A stretch of DNA of 64,000 nt, from positions 833,501-897,500 of the forward strand of contig NZ_CP092480.1 in the NCBI RefSeq assembly GCF_022429645.1, given 5' to 3'. Within the stretch, counting starts at the first letter, position 1, and each line of letters starts with the position of its first letter. The notes beneath the pieces were generated by a model that had not been told where the DNA came from, made no database searches, and was given only the letters and a program-made list of their open reading frames with translations. Positions 26,427-36,042 of the stretch are shown here, piece by piece. The position numbers and the translations under genes are program-made. The stretch is from Lutibacter sp. A80 (GTDB lineage Bacteria > Bacteroidota > Bacteroidia > Flavobacteriales > Flavobacteriaceae).

Positions 26427-28781
26427 ATGGCAAAAAAGAAAGAGATAAAATCTAAAACGAAACGAAAACCTGTTTTCCAAAAAATAAATTCATTTTTTGG
26501 AAATAGACAAACACAAACATTAATAGGTGTTTTTACCATGTTATTTGCTGTGTTTTTATTAATTTCCTTTTTTTCTTACCTTTTTAACTGGCAAGAAGAT
26601 CAAAGTCAACTTTCTAATTTTACAGATAAAAATATTACTGTTAAAAACTTATTAGGTAAAATTGGAGCTAGTATTAGCCATTTTTTTATTTATAATGGTT
26701 TTGGAATTGCTTCAATATACATCACGGTTTTACTATTTTTATCTGGAATAGCTATATTTTTAAAAGGAAGTTTACAGCATATCAAAAAATATTGGGGCTG
26801 GGGTATTTTAGGCATAATATGGCTTTCAATTACAATTGGTTTTTTTAGTTCTAAAAACGCATTGTTAGCAGGCGTAATTGGTTACGAATTGAATAGTTAT
26901 TTCCAACAGTTTTTAGGAAAAACAGGTTTACTATTAGTACTACTTTTTTTATTAATCTCATATTTAGTATTACGATTTAAATTAACGCCAGAAAAAATTA
27001 AAAACCTTTTCCCTGAAAAAAAAGTTGTAAAGAATTCTGAAATTAAAGTAAAACCAGAAGTTGTTAAAAATCCAATAGAAGCACCTTTAACTACTCCTGT
27101 AGAATCTAAAGAAGAAAAAGAAACCACCAATTTTGATTTAGAAATAGACAACAAAAAACCTACTACTAAAAAAGAAGAATCTAAAGATACTGATGAAAAA
27201 GTAACCATAGATGTCGAAAAAATTGTTGAAGAAACTCATGTAGCAGAAAACATACCTAACAAATTAGTTAAAGATTTTGGAGAATTTGACCCTACTTTAG
27301 AATTAGGTAGCTATACTTTCCCTACGTTAAACCTTTTAAAAGATTACGACGAAAGTATTTCTATTGATCAAGAAGAATTAGAAAATCACAAAAATAGAAT
27401 TGTTGAAACGCTTAACAATTACAATATTGGAATAGCCAAAATAAAAGCGACTGTAGGACCAACAGTAACGCTTTATGAAATTGTTCCAGAAGCAGGTATT
27501 AGAATTTCTAAAATTAAAAATTTAGAAGACGATATTGCACTATCATTATCGGCAATGGGAATTCGAATTATTGCACCAATTCCTGGGAAAGGAACTATTG
27601 GTATAGAAGTTCCTAATAAAAAAGCTACAATGGTTTCTATGAAATCTGTTATCTCCTCTGCAAAATTTCAAAATTCGGAAATGGAATTACCTGTTGCAAT
27701 GGGAAAAACAATTTCTAACGAAACATTTGTTTTTGATTTAGCTAAAATGCCACATTTATTAATGGCAGGTGCTACAGGTCAAGGTAAATCTGTAGGTTTA
27801 AATGCTGTTTTAACTTCGATATTGTATAAAAAACATCCTGCTGAAGTTAAATTTGTATTGGTAGATCCAAAAAAAGTAGAACTTACATTATTTAACCATA
27901 TAGAACGCCATTATCTTGCAAAATTACCCGATACAGAAGATGCTATAATTACAGATACCGCAAAAGTAATTAACACCCTAAATTCTTTATGTATTGAAAT
28001 GGATAATCGTTACGATTTGCTTAAAAAAGCTATGGTTCGTAATATTAAAGAATACAATACAAAATTTAAAGAACGAAAATTAAACCCTGAAAATGGTCAT
28101 ACTTTTTTACCTTATATAGTATTAGTAATTGATGAATTTGCAGATTTAATTATGACTGCAGGTAAAGAAGTTGAAGCACCAATTGCCCGATTAGCACAAT
28201 TAGCACGTGCCATTGGAATTCATTTAATTGTTGCAACACAACGACCTTCTGTTAATGTTATTACAGGTATTATTAAAGCAAATTTCCCTGCTAGAATTGC
28301 TTTTAGAGTTACTTCAAAAATAGATTCTAGAACAATTTTAGATGGATCAGGAGCAGATCAATTAATAGGTAAAGGTGATATGTTATTTACCAATGGAAAT
28401 GATGTAATTCGTTTACAATGTGCATTTGTAGATACACCAGAAGTAGAAAGAATTACTGATTATATTGGATCACAAAGAGCATATCCAAGCGCATATCTAT
28501 TACCAGAATATAATGGCGAAGAAGTTGGCACAAGTCTTGATGTAGATATCAGCGAAAGAGATGTTTTATTTAGAGATGCCGCATTAGTTATTGTTTTAGC
28601 TCAACAAGGCTCTACTTCTTTATTGCAACGTAAATTAAAACTAGGTTACAATAGAGCTGGTAGAATAATTGATCAATTAGAAGCCGCAGGTATAGTTGGT
28701 CAATTTGAAGGTAGCAAGGCAAGGCAGGTGCTAATTCCAGATGAAATGGCTCTAAATCAATTATTAGACGGGGAAAAATAA
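26427..28781 (+). CDS. ftsK: DNA translocase FtsK
   Basis: 784 residues. Four membrane helices occupy about 25-185 and anchor it at the septum. An acidic/Lys-rich linker (about 195-285) is followed by the RecA-like motor. Walker A is GATGQGKS (448-455) and Walker B is VLVIDEFADLIM. The C-terminal gamma winged helix (LLQRKLKLGYNRAGRIIDQL) reads chromosome polarity and activates XerD. Its partner XerD is at 12132. The following lolA-like, lptF-like and ribB genes lie close behind on the same strand. Confidence 0.96.
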   Translation: MAKKKEIKSKTKRKPVFQKINSFFGNRQTQTLIGVFTMLFAVFLLISFFSYLFNWQEDQSQLSNFTDKNITVKNLLGKIGASISHFFIYNGFGIASIYITVLLFLSGIAIFLKGSLQHIKKYWGWGILGIIWLSITIGFFSSKNALLAGVIGYELNSYFQQFLGKTGLLLVLLFLLISYLVLRFKLTPEKIKNLFPEKKVVKNSEIKVKPEVVKNPIEAPLTTPVESKEEKETTNFDLEIDNKKPTTKKEESKDTDEKVTIDVEKIVEETHVAENIPNKLVKDFGEFDPTLELGSYTFPTLNLLKDYDESISIDQEELENHKNRIVETLNNYNIGIAKIKATVGPTVTLYEIVPEAGIRISKIKNLEDDIALSLSAMGIRIIAPIPGKGTIGIEVPNKKATMVSMKSVISSAKFQNSEMELPVAMGKTISNETFVFDLAKMPHLLMAGATGQGKSVGLNAVLTSILYKKHPAEVKFVLVDPKKVELTLFNHIERHYLAKLPDTEDAIITDTAKVINTLNSLCIEMDNRYDLLKKAMVRNIKEYNTKFKERKLNPENGHTFLPYIVLVIDEFADLIMTAGKEVEAPIARLAQLARAIGIHLIVATQRPSVNVITGIIKANFPARIAFRVTSKIDSRTILDGSGADQLIGKGDMLFTNGNDVIRLQCAFVDTPEVERITDYIGSQRAYPSAYLLPEYNGEEVGTSLDVDISERDVLFRDAALVIVLAQQGSTSLLQRKLKLGYNRAGRIIDQLEAAGIVGQFEGSKARQVLIPDEMALNQLLDGEK

Positions 28782-28804
28782 TATAAAAAGTTTAACAACA
28801 AATC

Positions 28805-29458
28805 ATGAAAAGAATTATACTAGTACTAAGTGTTTTTTTATTAACTGCAAATGTATTTAGTCAAGACGCAAGTAAAGCTAAAGCCTTACTTGATGAAGTT
28901 GCTCAAAAAGTAGAAGGTTATTCAAATATTTATCTTGAATTTAATCATAGAATAGATAATTACGACGCTGATGTTCATCAAGAAACATTAGGTAGTGTTA
29001 ATTTAAAAGGTGAAAAATACCATTTAAATTATATGGGAACAGAACAAATTTTTGATGGAACAAAAACGTATATTATAATACACGAAGATGAAGAAGTAAT
29101 TATTCAAAAAGCATCAAACAATCAAAATGAAACACTAACTCCTTCAAAAATATTTTCATTTTATAAAAAAGGCTTTAATTACCAAATGGGTGAATTAAAA
29201 AACACCAAAGGAATCAAAATTCAATATGTTAAGTTAACACCAATAGACAGCGATTCTGAAATAGATAATGTAATGGTTGGTATTGATAGTAGAACAAAAC
29301 ATATCTATACTATTATTGAAACCGGTAAAAACAGTACAATTACAACACTTGAAGTAAGAACTTTTAAAACAAATCAACCTATATCCGAAAAGCTTTTTAT
29401 CTTTGACGAAGCAAAATACAGAGGTCAAAAAAATTATACGATTTCTGAACCAAATTAA
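28805..29458 (+). CDS. LolA-like outer-membrane lipoprotein carrier
   Basis: 217 residues with a signal peptide (about 1-19). After KAKALLDEVAQKVEGYSNIY the protein shows the LolA/LolB half-barrel pattern: an alternating strand series YLEFNHRID, GSVNLKGEKYHLNYM, TYIIIHEDEEVIIQ. LolA ferries lipoproteins through the periplasm. It sits 23 bases after ftsK and 6 bases before the LptF/G gene, a grouping I associate with Flavobacteriia. Confidence 0.85.
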   Translation: MKRIILVLSVFLLTANVFSQDASKAKALLDEVAQKVEGYSNIYLEFNHRIDNYDADVHQETLGSVNLKGEKYHLNYMGTEQIFDGTKTYIIIHEDEEVIIQKASNNQNETLTPSKIFSFYKKGFNYQMGELKNTKGIKIQYVKLTPIDSDSEIDNVMVGIDSRTKHIYTIIETGKNSTITTLEVRTFKTNQPISEKLFIFDEAKYRGQKNYTISEPN

Positions 29459-29464
29459 ACAGCG

Positions 29465-30916
29465 TTGAAAATATTTGATAAATACATTTTAAAAAGCTTT
29501 CTACAGCCTTTACTAGCCACATTTTTTGTGGTTCTTTTTGTGCTTGTAATGCAAGCACTATGGTTAGCTTTTGATGAAATTGCAGGTAAAGGAATCGATA
29601 TATTTTTTATTTTAAAATTTCTTGGTTATTTATCGTTAATACTAACACCAACAGCTTTACCAATTGGTATATTATTATCATCCATTATGGCATTAGGTAA
29701 TTTATCTGAAAATTACGAATTTGCCGCCATAAAATCTGCTGGTATTTCTTTAAGAAGAGTTATTAAACCATTGGTTATATTAACAGTACTATTAAGTGGT
29801 TTAAACTTTGTTTTCTTAAATAATATTTATCCGTGGGCAACATTAAAACAAAAGAACCTGTATTTAAATATGAAAAAAAAGAAACCAGCTTTGGCACTGG
29901 TTCCTGGTGCATTTAATACAGAAATTCCTGGTTTTAATATTAAATTTGATGAAAAATATGGCGAAGAAGAAAATTTACTGAAAAATGTTCAAATTGCCGA
30001 TTTAACAAATAACCAAGGGAAAGTAAAAATAATTACTGCTAAAAACGGTGAAATATCTACGGAGGAAGGAAGTAAATATATGACCTTAACTCTAAAAGAT
30101 GGTAATTATTATGAAGAGCATAGCAAACGTGCTATGACACAAAAAGAACGGAAAAAAATGCCCGCCTCTGCAGCAAAATTCGATACATACACAATTAATA
30201 TTGATATTTCTGCTTTTAATGATGATCAAAAATTAGATAATGAAGATATAACGCAACATCATGGAATGTTAAGCATAAATCAGTTAGATTCTATTTCAAA
30301 AGTTGAAAAATCTAGTTATGATGAATATCTGAGGTTACGCTCCAACGATTTTTACAGGTCGGTTAAAGCAAATAAACTATATAAATACCCCGACTCTATT
30401 AGAGACACCATTTTAAAACCTGAAATATTAGATAACTTTACCACCACTAATAAATCTAATATTACAAGAGATGCCGTTCAAAATTTAAAACGGGTTACAG
30501 ACAGAATAAAAAATCAAAAAGATAAAATTAAACGAGATCGAAAGCGACTAAATTTATATGATTATGAATATAATTATAGATTTTCTTTTTCGCTAGCTTG
30601 CCTTGTACTCTTTTTTATAGGTGCCCCTTTAGGTTCTATTATACGAAAAGGAGGTTTTGGATTACCAATGATAATGGCAATTACAATTTTTGTAATTTAT
30701 TTTTTCATTTCACAATTTGGAAAAAATTTATCAGAAGAAAGTGCCATTACTACCTCATTAGGTGGTTGGGTATCAACAATAATACTTTTACCCTTTGGTA
30801 TCTTATTAACCAGAAAAGCAACCCAAGGAATGGGAGTATTTAACATAGATTCCGTTCTAGATTCAATAAAAAAATTTTTCAATAGATTTAATAAAAAATC
30901 AATTAAAAACCCATGA
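29465..30916 (+). CDS. LptF/LptG family permease
   Basis: 483 residues starting with TTG 6 bases after the LolA-like stop. Three N-terminal helices (FLQPLLATFFVVLFVLVMQA onward), a periplasmic beta-jellyroll region (about 140-350), and three C-terminal helices starting LACLVLFFIGAPLGSII give the YjgP/YjgQ layout. These permeases extract lipopolysaccharide from the inner membrane with LptB. Whether it acts as LptF or LptG cannot be told. Its stop overlaps the ribB start by 4 bases (ATGA). Confidence 0.9.
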   Translation: MKIFDKYILKSFLQPLLATFFVVLFVLVMQALWLAFDEIAGKGIDIFFILKFLGYLSLILTPTALPIGILLSSIMALGNLSENYEFAAIKSAGISLRRVIKPLVILTVLLSGLNFVFLNNIYPWATLKQKNLYLNMKKKKPALALVPGAFNTEIPGFNIKFDEKYGEEENLLKNVQIADLTNNQGKVKIITAKNGEISTEEGSKYMTLTLKDGNYYEEHSKRAMTQKERKKMPASAAKFDTYTINIDISAFNDDQKLDNEDITQHHGMLSINQLDSISKVEKSSYDEYLRLRSNDFYRSVKANKLYKYPDSIRDTILKPEILDNFTTTNKSNITRDAVQNLKRVTDRIKNQKDKIKRDRKRLNLYDYEYNYRFSFSLACLVLFFIGAPLGSIIRKGGFGLPMIMAITIFVIYFFISQFGKNLSEESAITTSLGGWVSTIILLPFGILLTRKATQGMGVFNIDSVLDSIKKFFNRFNKKSIKNP

Positions 30917-32055
30917 GAACTCCAACAAAAGAAATAAAATTAAATACAATTGAAGAAGCAATTTCCGATATTAAAAATGGTAAAGTAGTAATTGTTGTTG
31001 ATGATGAAAACAGAGAAAATGAAGGTGATTTTGTAGCTGCTGCAGACAAAGTAACTCCAGAAATGATTAATTTTATGGCTACTAACGGTAGAGGTCTTAT
31101 TTGTGCCCCTATTACTGAAAAAAGATGTAAAGAATTAAACTTAGATTTAATGGTTGGCTTAAATACCGACCCACTTGGAACTGCTTTTACAGTTTCTATA
31201 GATTTTCATGGAAAAGGTGTTACCACAGGAATTTCAGCTCATGATAGAGCAATTACCGTAAAATCTTTAACCGATACTGAAACCAGACCACACGATTTAA
31301 GTAGACCAGGTCATATATTCCCTTTAAAAGCACGCGAAGGTGGTGTTTTAAGAAGAACTGGACATACAGAAGCTATTATAGATTTAGCGCGTTTAGCAGG
31401 TCTAAAACCTGCAGGTGTTATTGTTGAAATTATGAATGAAGATGGAACAATGGCACGTCTTCCTCAATTAGTTAAAATTGCAAAACAATTCGATTTAAAA
31501 GTAATTTCTATTGAAAATTTAGTTGAATATAGAATGCAACACGATTCTCTAATTGAACTTACTGAAGATTTTACAATAAACACTCGATTTGGAGAATATA
31601 GATTAAGAGCCTATAAACAAACCACTAATAAACAAGTACATTTATCTTTAACTAAAGGAACTTGGACCGAAGGTGAAGAAGTTTTAGTTAAAGTTAATTC
31701 AACATTAGTAAATAATGATATTTTAGGTACACTTACTAAAAATCCTGATGATAAATTAAAAGGTGTTTTTGAAGCCATAAATAAGGCTGGTAAAGGTGCT
31801 GTTGTTTTTATAAACCAAGAAAATCAAAATTTTAATTTACTTACAAGATTGGCAATTTTAAAAGAAAGCCAAGCTAATAACGAAGCATATACTCCAAATT
31901 TAAAAATGGATGAAAAAGATTTTGGAATTGGTGCGCAAATCTTACACGACTTAGGTATAACAAAGTTAAAAGTACTTTCTAATGCTTCATCATTCAGAAA
32001 AAGAGTTGGTATGACAGGTTATGGTATTGAAATTATTGAATATGTAAACTATTAA
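30913..32055 (+). CDS. ribB: 3,4-dihydroxy-2-butanone-4-phosphate synthase with degenerate RibA-like domain
   Basis: 380 residues. The N-terminal half (1-205) makes the four-carbon riboflavin precursor from ribulose 5-phosphate. It has DDENRENEGDFV, the TDPLGTAFTVSID segment, THGH-equivalent RPGHIFPL, and RTGHTEAIIDLARLAG. The C-terminal half aligns with GTP cyclohydrolase II in layout (FGEYRLRAY, MTGYGIEIIE) but lacks the zinc-binding cysteines; the usual SECLTGD...LRCDCG region reads NSTLVNNDILGTLTKNPDDK. It also lacks the RGQEGRGIG-type site. RibA activity is therefore unlikely, and a separate RibA is expected elsewhere. Confidence 0.92.
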   Translation: MRTPTKEIKLNTIEEAISDIKNGKVVIVVDDENRENEGDFVAAADKVTPEMINFMATNGRGLICAPITEKRCKELNLDLMVGLNTDPLGTAFTVSIDFHGKGVTTGISAHDRAITVKSLTDTETRPHDLSRPGHIFPLKAREGGVLRRTGHTEAIIDLARLAGLKPAGVIVEIMNEDGTMARLPQLVKIAKQFDLKVISIENLVEYRMQHDSLIELTEDFTINTRFGEYRLRAYKQTTNKQVHLSLTKGTWTEGEEVLVKVNSTLVNNDILGTLTKNPDDKLKGVFEAINKAGKGAVVFINQENQNFNLLTRLAILKESQANNEAYTPNLKMDEKDFGIGAQILHDLGITKLKVLSNASSFRKRVGMTGYGIEIIEYVNY

Positions 32056-32106
32056 AGTTTGTGTATTTAATAAACGTATTATTAATTTTATATAAACAAC
32101 TTAATA

Positions 32107-32841
32107 ATGAATAAAACTTATACAAATGCAATAAAAAATCTAATTTTTATTTGCAGTTGTATACTTGTTTTAAGTGCTTGTAAAAAAGAGAAAGTTCCTG
32201 AAAAAGAGAATATTTCTGTAGTTAAAAATACATTTACAATTCATGGTACTTTAAAAAATTTTCATCCACAAGAAGTTTATCTAAACAAAATTATTGAAAA
32301 CTCAATTTATGTTATTGATTCTTCAAAAGTTAAAAACAACACCTTCTCTTTTAAAGGTTTTGTAGAATATCCAGAACGTTTTGCTATTAGTTTCAAACAA
32401 TATTCTTCAACAGTTATATTAATAGTAGAAAATGCAGATATAACCATAACTATTGATGCTAACGATTTTGAAAATACTCCAATAGAGGGTTCTAAATTAA
32501 ATTCTGAATTTAAAAACTACCAATTAAACTCTAAAAAAATATTTAAAAAAATAACGTATCTATTTCCTCAATTTCAAAAATATAGATTGGAAAATAATGC
32601 TAATCAATTAGCTGATATTAGTCGTCAAATGAAAGAAATTGAACAAGAATACGTAGATTTTAGTTACAATTATATCGCACAAAATAACAACTCTTATATT
32701 GCAGCAATAATTTTAAGAGATCAATTAAAGAACACTAAAATAGATACTCTAAAAATTATAAATTCATATAATAAATTAACCGATAGCATTAAAAAGTCTC
32801 CAGATGCACATATAATTGCCTTAACTTTAAACTTACATTAA
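32107..32841 (+). CDS. DUF4369-type lipoprotein without a thioredoxin domain
   Basis: 244 residues. The lipobox is LVLSAC (Cys25), after an N-terminal hydrophobic stretch. Residues about 38-130 follow the DUF4369 pattern (FTIHGTLKNFHPQEVYLNKI ... YVIDSS ... FSFKGFVEYPERFAI) that normally precedes a TlpA/ResA thioredoxin domain. Here only a helical segment follows and there is no CxxC. It could be a genuinely short family member or a truncated one; the frame is clean. Its end overlaps the convergent pepE end by 9 bases. Confidence 0.75.
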   Translation: MNKTYTNAIKNLIFICSCILVLSACKKEKVPEKENISVVKNTFTIHGTLKNFHPQEVYLNKIIENSIYVIDSSKVKNNTFSFKGFVEYPERFAISFKQYSSTVILIVENADITITIDANDFENTPIEGSKLNSEFKNYQLNSKKIFKKITYLFPQFQKYRLENNANQLADISRQMKEIEQEYVDFSYNYIAQNNNSYIAAIILRDQLKNTKIDTLKIINSYNKLTDSIKKSPDAHIIALTLNLH

Positions 32842-33540
32842 AAAGCTTAAATCTGAATCCGGAGGTAATTCTAAGGGTTGTTTTCCTTGTTGAAATAAAC
32901 GTGCAAATAATGGGCCTTTTAATACTATTTTACTACCATTAACGTGTATCCAACTTCCCTCTCTTAAACCTAAAACTGGGATTTTATTTAATGTATGAAA
33001 CTCGTTAATACGTGTTTCTCTAGTTTCACCCATATGTGTTGAGTTTGGGTCTGGATCTAAATAATGCGGATTAATATTAAAATTAACAAACCCAAATGAA
33101 GTAAAACTCTTTGGGTAAATTATGGGCATATCATTTGTATTTTGAATGGTTAAACCTGTAATATTACTTCCTGCACTTGTTCCAAAATAAGGAGTCCCAT
33201 TTTCTACAACATTTTTTAAACTGGAAATCACCTTAGTATCATACAATTGTTTTAGTAATAAAAATGTATTTCCTCCTCCAGTAAAAATACCTTTAGCACT
33301 ATTAATTGCACCAAACGGATTTTTAAATTCGTGAATTCCTCTAACTCTTATATTAATTTTTTCAAAAGCAGTACTTGCAATTTCAGTATAAGCATCGTGC
33401 GAAATCCCTCCTGGCCTAGCATATGGAATAAATAAAATTTCGTTAACACCTTTAAAAAATTCGGATAACTCTGGTAAAATATATTCTAAATACTTTTTAC
33501 CATGTACGGTAGAAGTACTTGCAATAAGTAATTTCTTCAT
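32833..33540 (-). CDS. pepE: Dipeptidase E (peptidase S51)
   Basis: 235 residues. It hydrolyses N-terminal aspartyl dipeptides in the cytoplasm. Motifs are FIPYARPGG near residue 38, GIFTGGGNTFLLLKQL, and the nucleophile Ser in YFGTSAGSNIT, then FVNFNINPHYLD and the ETRETRINEF region. Length fits the family (about 230). It is convergent with the DUF4369 lipoprotein gene and divergent from the three-paralogue cluster. Confidence 0.92.
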   Translation of the reverse strand: MKKLLIASTSTVHGKKYLEYILPELSEFFKGVNEILFIPYARPGGISHDAYTEIASTAFEKINIRVRGIHEFKNPFGAINSAKGIFTGGGNTFLLLKQLYDTKVISSLKNVVENGTPYFGTSAGSNITGLTIQNTNDMPIIYPKSFTSFGFVNFNINPHYLDPDPNSTHMGETRETRINEFHTLNKIPVLGLREGSWIHVNGSKIVLKGPLFARLFQQGKQPLELPPDSDLSFLM

Positions 33541-33641
33541 AAATATAAAGTTTTACCAAATATACTATTTTTATTGCTTTTAACATTAATTTACAATAGC
33601 CTTAATACTATTTTAAGATTTCAATAACGTTCTTTGTTATA

Positions 33642-34424
33642 ATGAAATTAACCTTAACCAACCTAACTTTTTTCATTTTTATAACTACAAACTCTTTTTC
33701 ACAAGAAAAACTAGTTACAATAACGGGAACTATTTATTCTAATAATAAAGCTATTAGCGATATTCATATAGTAAATTTAAATAATGGTTTTGGCACAATT
33801 AGTAATAATAACGGAGCTTTTAAAATCTTAGCAAAACAAGGAGATATACTGCTTTTTTCTTCTATTGAATATGAAAATAAAAAAATTACTATTTCAAAAT
33901 TCCACATACAATCAAATTCATTAATTATAAAATTAGTACCTACCGTAACTATTTTAAATGAAGTTTTTTTACACGGTTTAACAGGTAGTTTAGACATAGA
34001 TTTTAAAAAAACACCGAAAGATACAACTGTAAAGCCTAACTTTGTATACAAATTAAGTGATTTAGATAAAAAATTACCCGGAGATGAGCTTGGATATAAA
34101 AAAAATGTAAATGCCGAGTCTTTTACAAATCCGCTATATATAGCAGGTGGTGCTCAAGGTAGTAAATATAACAGACAACTAGAAAATGAAAGAGCTTTAA
34201 AAAGAAAACTAAAAAAAAAGAAAGATTTCCCATTTCAACTAAGAAAACAATTGGGTGATGATTTTTTTATAGAAACTCTAAAAATTCCAGAAGACAAAAT
34301 CTATTTATTTATTGATTATTGTGAATCTAAAAATATCTTTACTAAATATTACAATAATAAAGTTTTAGAAATTATTGAAATTTTAAAAGTAGAAAGTATA
34401 AATTATAATGAAATTAAAAATTAA
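33642..34424 (+). CDS. Carboxypeptidase-like regulatory domain protein, paralogue 1
   Basis: 260 residues with a signal peptide (about 1-20, SFSQE). Residues about 24-110 form a carboxypeptidase-like regulatory beta sandwich (ITGTIYSNNKAISDIHIVNL, GTISNNNGAFKILAKQGDIL). A charged C-terminal part follows, ending with the shared pattern FFIETLKIPEDKIYLFIDYC. It is the first of three tandem paralogues. Its last 17 bases overlap the next start. Role unknown. Confidence 0.75.
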   Translation: MKLTLTNLTFFIFITTNSFSQEKLVTITGTIYSNNKAISDIHIVNLNNGFGTISNNNGAFKILAKQGDILLFSSIEYENKKITISKFHIQSNSLIIKLVPTVTILNEVFLHGLTGSLDIDFKKTPKDTTVKPNFVYKLSDLDKKLPGDELGYKKNVNAESFTNPLYIAGGAQGSKYNRQLENERALKRKLKKKKDFPFQLRKQLGDDFFIETLKIPEDKIYLFIDYCESKNIFTKYYNNKVLEIIEILKVESINYNEIKN

Positions 34425-35208
34425 AAAATATTTTTTAGTGTCTTGTTTTCTTGTTTTATGCAACATAAATACAAATGCACAAATTAAGTACATCACATTT
34501 TCTGGAGTTATTTTTGACTCAACTAATACATTGAGTGATGTACACGTTGTAAATTTAAATAATAAAATGGGTACAATTAGTAGTAATACTGGTACATTTA
34601 AAATTACAGCTTCAGTAGGTGATATTTTATTAATTTCTTCGATTCAATATGAACCTCTAAAAATTAAAATAACCAAAGAACATGCACTCACCAAAAATCT
34701 AAGTATTTTATTAGAACAAAATATAAACAAGCTAGATGAAGTTTTTTTAAACGGTTTAACTGGTGATTTAAGTTTTGATTTAGCAAATAAACCAAAAGAA
34801 ACTTTACCAAAACATTCTTTTTCTTTTGATAGAAGTCAGGTTAATAAATTAGGAGCAGATTATGCTACCGATTTTTCTAAAGCTCCAGATGCAAGGAGGT
34901 TAACCGATCCAACTGCTGCAGGAGGTGGTGTTGGTACAGGTTTTTCGTTACCCGACAAAAGACTTGAAGCAGAAAAAAAATTAAAAAGAGAACTAAAAAA
35001 CGATCTTAAATTTCCGGATAAACTTAAAAGAAAATTTGGAACCTCATTTTTTGTAAACGATTTAAAGATTCCTGAAGATAAAATTTATAACTTTATTAAT
35101 TATTGTGAAAATAGAAATATTATTAAAAAATTCAACGAAAACAAACTATTTGAAATCATAAAAATCTTACAAGAACAAAGCATTCTATACAATGAAATTG
35201 AAAAATAA
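34408..35208 (+). CDS. Carboxypeptidase-like regulatory domain protein, paralogue 2
   Basis: 266 residues with a signal peptide (about 1-23, NTNAQI). It has the same domain order as its neighbours: beta sandwich (FSGVIFDSTNTLSDVHVVNL), a middle segment with GGGVGTGFSLPDKR, and the C-terminal FFVNDLKIPEDKIYNFINYC. Its ATG lies inside the last codons of paralogue 1 (17-base overlap), and its own end overlaps paralogue 3 by the same 17 bases, so translation is probably coupled. Confidence 0.75.
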   Translation: MKLKIKKYFLVSCFLVLCNINTNAQIKYITFSGVIFDSTNTLSDVHVVNLNNKMGTISSNTGTFKITASVGDILLISSIQYEPLKIKITKEHALTKNLSILLEQNINKLDEVFLNGLTGDLSFDLANKPKETLPKHSFSFDRSQVNKLGADYATDFSKAPDARRLTDPTAAGGGVGTGFSLPDKRLEAEKKLKRELKNDLKFPDKLKRKFGTSFFVNDLKIPEDKIYNFINYCENRNIIKKFNENKLFEIIKILQEQSILYNEIEK

Positions 35209-35959
35209 ATTTACGATAATATTACTATTTTTTTTAGTTACAAATATGCAATTATTTGCTCAAAAATCACTTGTAGTAATAGATGGAATTGTAAAATCTG
35301 ACTCTACATTTTTAGAAAATATAAATGTTTTAAATCGCACCCAACAACTCGGTTCTTCTAGTAATTCAAAAGGAGAATTTTCACTACATGCAAAACTTGG
35401 AGATTCTATTTTATTCTCTTCTATAAATTATACAAATAGAGTTATTAAAATTTCAGAAAAACATATTAACGAAAAAAAATTACTTGTTTACTTAGAAGAA
35501 AATTTTAATGAATTAGACGAAGTTTTATTAAACCAAAAAATAAGATTAAACTTTGGTAAAATTGATGTTCAAAAAGGAATGATCTTAAATACCAACGAAG
35601 ACAGTAAAAAAAAGGGTCCAGATTTACGTAGAATGACTGATCCAACTTATGGGAATACTGGTGTTGACTTTATTTCAATTTTTAGTTTGATTACAAAAGG
35701 TATACGAAGTAAAAATAAAGCAAGAAAAGCTTCTGAACTGAAAAATCAACGTCTTTTAGAAGAATTTCCAACTAAATTATATACACTTTATAAGGCAGAT
35801 TTTTTTATTGATGAATTAAATATTCCAGATCATAAAATTTATTTATTTTTAGAATATTGTCAAGACAATGGTTTAAGCAATCACATAAACAGTACAGAAT
35901 TTCAAATTAAAAACTTTTTAATAGTACAAAGCAGAAAGTTTAATAAAATAAATGAATAA
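35192..35959 (+). CDS. Carboxypeptidase-like regulatory domain protein, paralogue 3
   Basis: 255 residues with a signal peptide (about 1-22, LFAQK). It has the same architecture as the two preceding genes, but the most diverged N-terminal sandwich (VIDGIVKSDSTFLENINVLN). The C-terminal signature is FFIDELNIPDHKIYLFLEYC. It ends the triplet and no further overlap follows. The three proteins are probably exported to the cell envelope; no enzyme motif is visible. Confidence 0.75.
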   Translation: MKLKNKFTIILLFFLVTNMQLFAQKSLVVIDGIVKSDSTFLENINVLNRTQQLGSSSNSKGEFSLHAKLGDSILFSSINYTNRVIKISEKHINEKKLLVYLEENFNELDEVLLNQKIRLNFGKIDVQKGMILNTNEDSKKKGPDLRRMTDPTYGNTGVDFISIFSLITKGIRSKNKARKASELKNQRLLEEFPTKLYTLYKADFFIDELNIPDHKIYLFLEYCQDNGLSNHINSTEFQIKNFLIVQSRKFNKINE

Positions 35960-36042
35960 TATATTTTTAAAGCTACTTAACCATAATTTTAAATCATTTT
36001 TTGTTTCTTGCAGCTTATTATTTTTAAAAATAAGCAACTAAA

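Noticed and set aside
26219-26539. 106-codon minus-strand ORF over dgkA/ftsK
   Set aside because: Antisense to two clear genes, with composition of a shadow frame (Phe/Cys/Tyr-rich) and no recognisable domain.
30598-30843. 81-codon plus-strand ORF inside the LptF/G gene
   Set aside because: Out-of-frame shadow rich in Cys, Tyr and Asn; the main frame encodes well-formed membrane helices here.
30913-32055. Annotation as fully bifunctional RibBA
   Set aside because: Zinc-binding cysteines and the catalytic loop of GTP cyclohydrolase II are absent.
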